A stretch of 64,000 nt of DNA, from the NCBI GenBank assembly GCA_902835305.1, contig CADFMD010000001.1:62001-126000 (forward strand), given 5' to 3'. Shown here in pieces: positions 7,729-14,624 of this stretch (the stretch's first letter is position 1; every line of letters begins with the position of its first letter). Below the pieces are notes generated by a model. It ran no database searches. It saw nothing but the letters and a program-made list of their open reading frames with translations, and was not told where the DNA came from. The DNA comes from Coriobacteriaceae bacterium (GTDB taxonomy: Bacteria; Actinomycetota; Coriobacteriia; Coriobacteriales; Coriobacteriaceae). Position numbers and translations under genes: made by a program.

Positions 7729-9090
7729 TTGTCTCGACTGAACAAAGGGGCCGCGGAGCAGCGTTTTCCACTGTCCGCCTTGCTCCAAAAGCTAGCCTGC
7801 GTCATGGCCGTGGCGCTCGCGCTGGTGTGCGCGGGGGCATATGCGCCTACGACCGCCCAGGCGCTTGAGACCGCAAAGATTACCGCCCGACCCAACACCG
7901 GTTCGGGCAGCGATGTGGTCGGCGGCACCGAGACGCGCATTACCTGGGAAGTTCAGGCCGATGCCGACGAGGAGCTGAGCCGTCTTTCCTTGACGTTTGT
8001 CGACGGCACGACGTTTGGTACCGATGACACGCGATTGACGATGCTCTCGGGCGAGGACCTCATGGATCGTACGCCCATGAAGCCCACGTGCAAGGCTGAC
8101 GGCCAGACGCTCAAGATTGACTTTGGCGAGACGGCGCCTGCCGGCGGCTTTTTCCGTGTCGAGGTTTACGGCGTGACCTTCCCCGTCGAGGGCGGCGATG
8201 AGGCCTTTAGCGGCACCTATACGCTCGCCGACGGGTCGACCAAGAAGATCTCCAAGATTCCGTCGGTGGAGATCAAGGGCGTGACGGCCTTCGATAGCTT
8301 CCTGGCTGACCTTAAAGAGCAGCCGTGGGTCGAGGCGTGGAACTCCAATATGTTCCTGCGCCTGTTCCTGAACCCGGTCATTTTGGTCCAGAGCCTGCCG
8401 ATCGTCTTCAAGGGCTTCCTTATGTCGCTCTCGATCGTGCTTGTGGCGTTTCCGCTGGCAATTCCCTTCGGTTTTGCCCTGTCGCTCATGCGCATCTCTA
8501 AGTCGCGCATCCTGCGCTGTCTTGCCGGCATCTATGTGAATATCATTCGCGGTACGCCGGCGTTCCTGCAGATCTATATCGCGTTTTTCGGTCTGCCGCT
8601 GGCCGGTGTCAAAGTGGACGACTATGTGCTGGGTGTTATCGTCATGGCCATGAACTCGTCTGCGTACTTGTGCGAGATCTTCCGTGCCGGTATTCAGTCG
8701 ATCCCCAAGGGCCAAAACGAGGCTGCTCGCTCGCTGGGCATGAATGCCTTCCAGACGCTGCTCTATGTCATGATTCCGCAGACGTTCCGCAATGTCCTGC
8801 CTACGCTGACCAGCGAGTTTATCTTGCTCTACAAGGACACGTCGCTGCTTGCCGCCGTGGGTGTCGTCGAGATCGTCATGAACGCCCGCACCATCGTGGC
8901 CACGACGGGCTCCATCACGCCGTATGTGGTTGCCGCTCTGTTCTATCTGGTCATTACCCTGCCGCTTGCGCGCTTGGTGAGCGGTCTTGAGGCGAGACTT
9001 CTGGGGACGGCCGAAACCAAAAAGAAGCGTCCCACCAAGAGCGCCGGACAGGTTGTCGCGACGCCCGCCGATCATATCGCCGGTCTGTAA
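7729..9090 (+). CDS. Amino acid ABC transporter permease with N-terminal extracytoplasmic domain
   Basis: I start the gene at the TTG at 7729, which has TAGGAG upstream. The longer frame would translate through the preceding hairpin. Residues 10-40 form a signal peptide or first helix. Residues 45-190 are a soluble, beta-rich segment with no recognised family. Residues 215-435 are a His/Glu/Gln-type permease with the EAA loop (EAARSLGMNAFQTLLYVMIPQ). The usual permease in this family is about 220 residues, so about 200 extra residues precede it. The outer domain could bind or present substrate, but that is inference. Confidence 0.85.
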   Translation: MSRLNKGAAEQRFPLSALLQKLACVMAVALALVCAGAYAPTTAQALETAKITARPNTGSGSDVVGGTETRITWEVQADADEELSRLSLTFVDGTTFGTDDTRLTMLSGEDLMDRTPMKPTCKADGQTLKIDFGETAPAGGFFRVEVYGVTFPVEGGDEAFSGTYTLADGSTKKISKIPSVEIKGVTAFDSFLADLKEQPWVEAWNSNMFLRLFLNPVILVQSLPIVFKGFLMSLSIVLVAFPLAIPFGFALSLMRISKSRILRCLAGIYVNIIRGTPAFLQIYIAFFGLPLAGVKVDDYVLGVIVMAMNSSAYLCEIFRAGIQSIPKGQNEAARSLGMNAFQTLLYVMIPQTFRNVLPTLTSEFILLYKDTSLLAAVGVVEIVMNARTIVATTGSITPYVVAALFYLVITLPLARLVSGLEARLLGTAETKKKRPTKSAGQVVATPADHIAGL

Positions 9091-9102
9091 GGAGGTCCTG
9101 TC

Positions 9103-9852
9103 ATGAGTGAAACGAATTCCAACGAGGTCGTTGTCAGCATCAAGAACCTCCAAAAGGCTTTTGGCGATAACGTGGTTCTGCGTGATATCGATCTGGACGT
9201 GCACAAGGGTGAGGTCGTTGTGGTCCTGGGCCCCTCGGGCTCGGGCAAGTCGACGATGCTTCGCTGCATCAATCGCCTGGAGCATCCCACGAGCGGCTCG
9301 ATTGTCGTTGAGGGCGTGGATGTGTGTGCCAAGGGCGTCGACCTCAATAAGGTACGTACGCACTTGGGCATGGTGTTTCAGCAGTTCAACCTGTTCCCGC
9401 ACCTGTCGGTCAAAAAGAACGTCATGCTTGCGCAGCAAAAGGTGCTCAAGCGCAGTAAGGAAGAGGCTGAGAAGATCGCCATCGAGGAGCTGACCAAGGT
9501 CGGCCTGGCCGAGCGCATCGATTTTATGCCGAGTCAGCTTTCGGGCGGCCAGCAGCAGCGCGTCGCCATCGCCCGCGCCCTGTCGATGAACCCGCACGTG
9601 ATGCTCTTTGACGAGGCCACGTCGGCGCTCGACCCCGAGCTCGTCCGCGATGTATTGGGCGTCATGCGCGACCTGGCACGTGACGGTATGACCATGATCG
9701 TGGTAACGCACGAGATGGGCTTTGCCCGCGATGTCGCCGACCGCGTCGTCTTTATGGACGGCGGCGTCATTGTAGAAGAGGGTACGCCGAGTGAGGTCTT
9801 CGACCACCCCAAGAGCGAGCGCACCAAGGCGTTCTTGGGCAATATCTCGTAG
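9103..9852 (+). CDS. Polar amino acid ABC transporter ATP-binding protein (GlnQ-type)
   Basis: This 249-residue ATPase has Walker A GPSGSGKST, signature LSGGQQQRVAIARAL, Walker B VMLFDEATSALD and the switch His in VTHEMGF. All fit the polar amino acid uptake subfamily. It lies 12 bases after the permease gene with GGAGG before its ATG, so the two are probably co-translated. It powers uptake through the permease encoded at 7729, using the lipoprotein encoded at 6751. Confidence 0.95.
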   Translation: MSETNSNEVVVSIKNLQKAFGDNVVLRDIDLDVHKGEVVVVLGPSGSGKSTMLRCINRLEHPTSGSIVVEGVDVCAKGVDLNKVRTHLGMVFQQFNLFPHLSVKKNVMLAQQKVLKRSKEEAEKIAIEELTKVGLAERIDFMPSQLSGGQQQRVAIARALSMNPHVMLFDEATSALDPELVRDVLGVMRDLARDGMTMIVVTHEMGFARDVADRVVFMDGGVIVEEGTPSEVFDHPKSERTKAFLGNIS

Positions 9853-9879
9853 CGGCGCGTCGAAGTTGTCGATATAACA

Positions 9880-9913
9880 AACGGGGACCGGATAGTATCC
9901 GGCCCCCGTTTTT
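9880..9913 (+). terminator. Terminator of the amino acid ABC operon
   Basis: AACGGGG-CCGGA pairs with TCCGG-CCCCGTT with one internal mismatch and is followed by five T. Confidence 0.9.
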
Positions 9914-9984
9914 GTTTGGGCGTGAACGACTGTTGTTGTGCGGTGCTCGGCTGTCAGTTGCTTTGCGACTTTCTGACGGCTTCG

Positions 9985-10404
9985 TTAGGCCAGCTCTGCT
10001 CCCAGGGCCTTGCAGGCCGCCTCGCCCTCATCGTCGGGCGCATCGTAGCAGATGACGGAATCGACGACGTTGACGCCCGCCTCGTCGGCGTCCGCCTTCC
10101 AGTTGTCCATCCATTCGCCCTCGGCCCACGAATAAGAGCCAAAGAGGACGACCTTCTTGTCGCCGAGGGTCTCCTTGACCTCATCCCACATGGGCTGGAA
10201 CTCATCGTATTCAAGCTCCTCGGAACCCATGGCGGGGCAGCCGAAGGCGAAGGCATCATATTCGGCGACCTTGTCGGCAGAGAAGTCGGCGCAGGAGATG
10301 ACCTCTGCCTCGGCGCCGGCACCGGTTGCGCCCTCGGCAACGAAGTTTGCCATGGCCTCGGTGTTGCCTGTACCGCTCCAGTAGACGACTGCGATCTTGC
10401 TCAT
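9985..10404 (-). CDS. Flavodoxin
   Basis: The product is about 139 residues and starts with the FMN phosphate loop YWSGTGNTEAMA. Flavin-contacting blocks follow at FGCPAMGSEEL and LFGSYSWAEGEW. It is a soluble FMN electron carrier that often replaces ferredoxin when iron is short. The ATG at 10404 has AAAGGA 7 bases upstream. The frame extends further upstream but there overlaps the real DUF3793 gene. It follows that gene by about 46 bases and is probably in the same operon. Confidence 0.93.
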   Translation of the reverse strand: MSKIAVVYWSGTGNTEAMANFVAEGATGAGAEAEVISCADFSADKVAEYDAFAFGCPAMGSEELEYDEFQPMWDEVKETLGDKKVVLFGSYSWAEGEWMDNWKADADEAGVNVVDSVICYDAPDDEGEAACKALGAELA

Positions 10405-10450
10405 ATGTTTTCCTTTCGGTTGTGCGGCGTGCGGCCGCGTTTTGTATGTT

Positions 10451-11155
10451 CTATCGGGTTGCCTGGACAAGTTGTCCCAAGGTGCAGCCCTGTTGATAGA
10501 TATAGGTAAGGTATTGCGTGCATGCGCGATAGGAATCGAAGGTCGTGAGCGCCTGCTCAACGTTTGTGTATACCTTCCATGCGCCAAAGACCTTATAGTT
10601 TTCGCCGTGCTGGACGATAAACTGACGGACATCTTCGTAGGGATAGCCCAAAAAATAGCCAATTTCGTGGGGGAACTCGCACATGCACCCCGTATCGCAG
10701 TGCCTATTTCGCGCGAGTGCGCAGATGCTGCCGTCATAGGCGCTTTCTGCGGCATTGCTGCTTGCCAGCGTGATGCGCGCGGCGAGATGCACCAGGGATG
10801 CGGGCAGGTTGTGGACATCGTAACCTTCGGCGGCAAGCGCCGTCGTGACGCGGGAGTCGGAGAGGTATCGCATGAGGTCCGCAGGGCGGTACACATAGAT
10901 GAGCGCTCCGCAGGGGCGCCAGACCAAAACGCTCATATGGATTCCGAGTGGCTGGAGCTCGCGGTTGCATTGGGCTATGACGGCGAGCAGGCGAGAGCGT
11001 CGCTCTTCGATATGGGCGGCGCTGGGTTTTCCGTTTTGGTTGGCGTAAACGCCGGGATAGGTAAAGAGCGAAGCCGGCTTGATACCTGCGAGCGTAGGGG
11101 AGCAGTTGCGCACGACAGCCGTCTGGTATGTTGGGATGTCAATGGTTCGAGTCAC
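10451..11155 (-). CDS. DUF3793 family protein
   Basis: This 234-residue protein carries the family's typical C-terminal block, FPHEIGYFLGYPYEDVRQFI followed by WKVYTNVEQA and a Cys near SYRACTQYL. Cys pairs such as CDTGCMCEF suggest metal or redox sensitivity. The family has no established function but is often encoded beside flavodoxin and iron or metal genes, as here. The gene is divergent from an HMA-domain gene, and the shared intergenic region has operator-like repeats. Confidence 0.85.
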   Translation of the reverse strand: MTRTIDIPTYQTAVVRNCSPTLAGIKPASLFTYPGVYANQNGKPSAAHIEERRSRLLAVIAQCNRELQPLGIHMSVLVWRPCGALIYVYRPADLMRYLSDSRVTTALAAEGYDVHNLPASLVHLAARITLASSNAAESAYDGSICALARNRHCDTGCMCEFPHEIGYFLGYPYEDVRQFIVQHGENYKVFGAWKVYTNVEQALTTFDSYRACTQYLTYIYQQGCTLGQLVQATR

Positions 11156-11178
11156 GGCGCTCCTTACGGATCTAAACT

Positions 11179-11220
11179 GTTAGCCTAGGAAAACTTATAC
11201 ACGAAAGTAAGCCTTGGTCA
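11179..11220. promoter_or_regulatory. Possible metalloregulator sites in the DUF3793 leader
   Basis: Two similar 14-base words, GTTAGCCTAGGAAA (11179-11192) and GTAAGCCTTGGTCA (11207-11220), lie 28 bases apart upstream of the DUF3793-flavodoxin operon. They loosely resemble DtxR-type half sites. This is inference from similarity and context only. Confidence 0.3.
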
Positions 11221-11283
11221 ACAAAAAAGTTTGAAGAGGGAAACTAATTGACCGAACGGACATGATTTTGGGTTAAGATGGGG

Positions 11284-11300
11284 ACACCCCATGGGGGTAT
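11284..11300. promoter_or_regulatory. CsoR-like operator before the HMA-domain gene
   Basis: ACACCCCATGGGGGTAT is a near-perfect palindrome of the ATACCCC...GGGGTAT type that CsoR-family repressors bind. It lies directly after a likely -10 (TAAGAT, 11274-11279) and 30 bases before the HMA-domain gene. This suggests copper or persulfide control. No csoR gene is in the window. Confidence 0.5.
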
Positions 11301-11329
11301 CTAGATAGTGCTACTTGAAAGGGGAGCGC

Positions 11330-11713
11330 ATGAGTGACTTGCTCAACCCTGCGAATCTCATCGTGCTGGCCGTCATTGCCGTCGGCATGTTTTTTGGACT
11401 GCGTCGCATTGCCGCTTCGACACACGGGAAGAGTTGCTGCAGCGATGGCGCGAGCGGCAAGAAGGCCAAAAAGGTTGTTGTGGTGGATACCGATGCGTCA
11501 CACTATCCCTATAGCGATGAGCTGCTCATCGGCGGCATGAGCTGTGACGGCTGCGCTCAGAACGTAGCCAATGCCCTCAATGCGCTGGATGGCGTGTGGG
11601 CAACGGTGACGTATGCGGACCACACGGCACGCGTGCGCTCTAAGCAGCCGGTTGATCGTGATGTCCTCGAGACGGCCGTGAAAGACGCGGGCTACTACGT
11701 CATGACGCTGTAA
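11330..11713 (+). CDS. Membrane-anchored HMA (heavy-metal-associated) domain protein
   Basis: The 127-residue product starts at 11330 behind GAAAGGGGAGCGC. One N-terminal transmembrane helix (about residues 8-28) is followed by a short Cys pair (SCCSDG). A C-terminal HMA ferredoxin-like fold carries the metal-binding motif GGMSCDGCAQNV near residues 69-80. It probably holds copper(I) or a similar soft metal at the membrane face and hands it to a P-type ATPase encoded elsewhere. The CsoR-like palindrome in its promoter supports copper control. Confidence 0.85.
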   Translation: MSDLLNPANLIVLAVIAVGMFFGLRRIAASTHGKSCCSDGASGKKAKKVVVVDTDASHYPYSDELLIGGMSCDGCAQNVANALNALDGVWATVTYADHTARVRSKQPVDRDVLETAVKDAGYYVMTL

Positions 11714-11739
11714 GCGTCGCTCTGGATGCGCTTCATTGG

Positions 11740-12177
11740 CTAGGCTCGTCCGCGCAGCTCGATGTCTTGGATGTCGTCGAAGTCGATGGCGATGTCTCGG
11801 AGCTTGAGGAGCTTGAAGGCGGGGAGCGCCTCGTCGAGGATGCCGGTGCGGCTGCGATAGCCGTATGTATCGTAATAGGTGACACGAACCAAGTCGCCAC
11901 GTTTGAGACCCTCGAGTTTTTTAGAAAGCACGAGGGCTTTTTCTTCTGTGAGCTCACGTTTTGACTCGACGGTGATTTCCTGCTTGCGCACGAGTTCGTA
12001 GTATCCCGTGAGGGCGGCAAAGGGCATAAACTGTGCGGCGCGGTTGGCGCGCACGGCACCGTTGGCAGTGAGGTTGGGGTCGGCGGCGCGGCGTCTGCCC
12101 TCGGGGTCCGCCAAGCGCTCGAAGGCGGTCGGCGGGCGCACGGGCTGTTGTTTGGGTTTAGGCACGGTGTCCTCCAA
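11740..12177 (-). CDS. YolD-like family protein
   Basis: This 145-residue protein has the central YolD motif (RAAQFMPFAALTGYYELVRKQE) and a beta-rich C-terminus. YolD-like proteins are small partners of Y-family polymerases in Gram-positive bacteria and occur on plasmids and phages too. The gene overlaps the end of the polymerase gene by 20 bases, so the two are co-transcribed and likely act together in translesion synthesis. The exact biochemical role is unknown in the family. Confidence 0.85.
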   Translation of the reverse strand: MEDTVPKPKQQPVRPPTAFERLADPEGRRRAADPNLTANGAVRANRAAQFMPFAALTGYYELVRKQEITVESKRELTEEKALVLSKKLEGLKRGDLVRVTYYDTYGYRSRTGILDEALPAFKLLKLRDIAIDFDDIQDIELRGRA

Positions 12178-13663
12178 CTTGTTCGTTGCGTTCGCGCGCG
12201 GTGGCGCCGGCGGTAAAGCTTAATCCCTTGACGAGCGCGTTCTTGCCGTACTTGCCTTTCACGGCCAGGACGGCGCGCGCCAGGTCGCGCTCGCGCTCAT
12301 CGGCCTCGATATCGCTGAACAGATCGATGGTGGCAAACTCCTCGGGCATGAGGTTGCCAAATCCCAGGTTGATGCGCTTGACCGGTCGTTTGGGATCGAC
12401 AGTCTGCGCCCAGAGCTCATCGAAATAGCCCATGATCTTCTTAAACGAATTGGTACGCTCGGGCAGCTTTCGCGAGGCGTTAGAGTGCGCAAAGAGTGCG
12501 GCATAGCCACCGCGCGGTTTGCCGCCATGCTCTCCCACAAAGATGCCATCGATTGCCTGCGCTTCGCGCACCAGGCGACGCCGTTCGTCATCGCGCTGGA
12601 CGGGCTTGGGCGCACGGGGCGCGAGCTCGGGGCCGGCGGTTGCGGTGGGTTCGATGCTCGACGTGCTCGAGCGCAGGTGCCCGCATCCGTCTACATATTG
12701 CGCTGTACCGCTGGCGTCGAGGCGGCGTATGTCGGCGCGCTCGCTCGCGTAGCCCACAAAGAGCGAGATGCTGTCGCACACCACGTGCTTGTCGATCAAA
12801 TCCAGCACGGCGGCATCGACCATTTCACGCAAGACGGTGTATGCTTGCTCGTAAGCATAGCCCTTCGAGAGTACCTGCCCTGTGGTGGTCGAAGTTGCTT
12901 GCGGGCGATAGGCTTGGATATCGGCGATGGTTGTCGGCTCGCGCCCGAAGGCATGGTCGATGAGATATTCTGCATTGACGCCGAGCTCGTCGTAAAGCAG
13001 GTTTTCGTCGAGCGCCGCGACGCCCATCAGATCGTAGACGCCGTATTTCTCGAGGCGGGCTGCCACGCCGGGACCGATGCCCCAGATATCGGCGATGGGA
13101 CGATGGGGCCAGATCTCCTTGCGAAAGGTCTCGTCGTCGAGTATGCCGATGCGGCTGGGTACGTGCTTGGCGGTAATGTCGAGCGCTACCTTGGCCTGGA
13201 ATAGGTTGGGGCCGATGCCGACCGTCGCCGTGATGCCGGTGCGCGCGAGGACCTCGTCGCGCAGCGTGCAGGCGAACCCTTCCGCATCTGTGTGATAGAG
13301 GTCCAGATAGGGCGTCACGTCGATAAAGCATTCATCGATTGAATAGACGTGAATGTCTTGCGGACTTACGTATTCCAGATAGATGCCGTAGATTTGCGCC
13401 GACACCTCCATATAGTGCTGCATGCGCGGTACGGCCGTGATGTAGTCGATGCCATCGGGAATCTCGAATAGGCGGCAGCGATTGTGAATCCCTAAGTCCT
13501 TCATGGCCTGCGTGATGGCGAGGCAGATGGTCGTGCGCCCGCGCGATTCGTCGGCAACGACCAGGTTGGTGGTGAGCGGATCGAGCCCACGGTCGACGCA
13601 CTCGACGCTGGCATAAAACGTCTTGAGGTCGATGCAAATATAGGTGTGCTGCTCGTGCGCCAT
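12158..13663 (-). CDS. Y-family DNA polymerase (UmuC/UvrX-like)
   Basis: This translesion polymerase of about 501 residues has the palm motifs CIDLKTFYASVEC near its start and VYSIDECFIDVT with the catalytic acidic pair. A helix-hairpin-helix follows (IWGIGPGVAARLEKYGVYDL), then a little-finger region. I chose the ATG at 13663 because AAAGGACAC lies upstream. A LexA-type box (13695-13708) sits in the promoter, so the gene is very likely SOS-induced. It copies damaged DNA with low fidelity. The YolD-like gene follows directly. The middle part (about residues 345-375) is a low-complexity linker. Confidence 0.92.
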   Translation of the reverse strand: MAHEQHTYICIDLKTFYASVECVDRGLDPLTTNLVVADESRGRTTICLAITQAMKDLGIHNRCRLFEIPDGIDYITAVPRMQHYMEVSAQIYGIYLEYVSPQDIHVYSIDECFIDVTPYLDLYHTDAEGFACTLRDEVLARTGITATVGIGPNLFQAKVALDITAKHVPSRIGILDDETFRKEIWPHRPIADIWGIGPGVAARLEKYGVYDLMGVAALDENLLYDELGVNAEYLIDHAFGREPTTIADIQAYRPQATSTTTGQVLSKGYAYEQAYTVLREMVDAAVLDLIDKHVVCDSISLFVGYASERADIRRLDASGTAQYVDGCGHLRSSTSSIEPTATAGPELAPRAPKPVQRDDERRRLVREAQAIDGIFVGEHGGKPRGGYAALFAHSNASRKLPERTNSFKKIMGYFDELWAQTVDPKRPVKRINLGFGNLMPEEFATIDLFSDIEADERERDLARAVLAVKGKYGKNALVKGLSFTAGATARERNEQVGGHRA

Positions 13664-13694
13664 CCGTGTCCTTTCATCAAACACATGTTCTTAT

Positions 13695-13708
13695 CGAATA
13701 CCTGTTCG
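13695..13708. promoter_or_regulatory. LexA (SOS) box
   Basis: CGAATACCTGTTCG differs by one base from the Gram-positive consensus form CGAAC-N4-GTTCG. It sits 32 bases upstream of the Y-family polymerase start. Confidence 0.75.
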
Positions 13709-13742
13709 ATAATACCCGCTCGTCCGGACGTCGTCAAAACCT

Positions 13743-13773
13743 GTCAAAAAGGGACTGGTTTGTTTTGGTAGGT
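13743..13773 (+). repeat. Dispersed repeat, family A, copy 1
   Basis: The stretch contains AAAAAGGGACTGG followed by TTTTGGTAGGT. The same 31-base pattern recurs at 14427-14503 (twice, inverted) and at 62207-62237. All copies are intergenic. Confidence 0.75.
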
Positions 13774-13849
13774 ATGGTCGTGCGGTTGGATCGGGTTTTA
13801 ACGCAGCTCTAAAGAGTGCGAAACAGCTCGGAAAACCTCGCTTCGTAGC

Positions 13850-14425
13850 ATGAGCCTAACGATTGATACCGCCTATACGCACGGAAGGGTTGTGGAAAAG
13901 ATGGTCAATTATGGGTTTGGTATGCCGACGCGCCTTGTTGCGGATGGAGACGTGGCTCGCTGGTGCGGACGATTGGTCGCTCACTACGGTGGCACCAAGG
14001 CGCTGGTCGTGTTGGGCGGTGACAAACATACGCACGATGAGCTCGTCTCGGCGGCGCTCGGCTCGCTTGATCGAGCTCTGCTCGAACGCGTGCTTTTCCG
14101 CTGCGGCTCGGTTGAGGGCGACGGGGGAGACGAGCTGATCGACGAAGCCGTGGCCCTGGCGACCGACGAAGGCGTGGACTTTGTCCTGGCGATCGGCGAT
14201 GCCGATACGGCGAACTTTGCGCGCGAACTCGCTCGTCGCATGGCCGCGCTCGATGCCGGCGAGGACGGCTTTGTTCCCTACGGTTGCATTGTCTCGGAGG
14301 GCAAAGTGCCCGAGGCCGTTGGCGCCGGCGAGGTTCCCGTTTTCGCCATCATCGCTCCCGAACTGCTGGAGGGCATTGGGTCTCCCTTGCGCGAGCTGCT
14401 CGGTAGCGTGTGCGCCGCGGCATAA
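13850..14425 (+). CDS. Iron-alcohol-dehydrogenase-like N-terminal domain protein
   Basis: This protein of up to 191 residues resembles only the NAD-binding half of iron-containing alcohol dehydrogenases: VNYGFGMPTRLVADG at the start, a block like KALVVLGGDKHTHDE, then VDFVLAIGDADTANFAREL in place of the usual GGGS motif. The metal-binding second half with its histidines is absent, and the frame ends cleanly. It may be a remnant or a domain with a new role. The start is uncertain: an ATG at 13901 would begin exactly where family members begin, while 13850 has only a weak upstream GGAAAA. Confidence 0.65.
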   Translation: MSLTIDTAYTHGRVVEKMVNYGFGMPTRLVADGDVARWCGRLVAHYGGTKALVVLGGDKHTHDELVSAALGSLDRALLERVLFRCGSVEGDGGDELIDEAVALATDEGVDFVLAIGDADTANFARELARRMAALDAGEDGFVPYGCIVSEGKVPEAVGAGEVPVFAIIAPELLEGIGSPLRELLGSVCAAA

Positions 14426-14426
14426 T

Positions 14427-14503
14427 ACCTGCCAGGAAGGGACAGGTTAATTTTGGTAGGTAAAGCGTTTGACCTGCCAAAATAAACCTGTCCCTTTTTG
14501 GTC
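14427..14503. repeat. Dispersed repeat, family A, copies 2 and 3 as an inverted pair
   Basis: One copy (14427-14461) and an inverted copy (14471-14503) face each other, so the transcript could form a long hairpin (GGGACAGGTT with AACCTGTCCC, ACCTGCC with GGTAGGT). It lies between the truncated dehydrogenase-like gene and pgi. Confidence 0.8.
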
Positions 14504-14624
14504 GGTTGCCGTTTGGGGGCCAATTGGCAACGCTCGCTGATTGTAGTCTTGACCTGCGCTAGAATAGTGGCATCTGAATGTCCGGGCGCATGGAGGCGTG
14601 CGCCCGTATGCCGAGGAGGACTCT

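Noticed and set aside
7792..9807. A 671-codon minus-strand open frame across the ABC permease and ATPase genes
   Set aside because: It is antisense to two clear transporter genes. The translation is rich in Arg, His and Gln with no domain, as expected from the complement of high-GC coding sequence.
10405..10896. N-terminal extension of the flavodoxin frame
   Set aside because: It overlaps the DUF3793 gene in another frame. The flavodoxin start at 10404 has its own ribosome binding site and the FMN loop begins directly after it.
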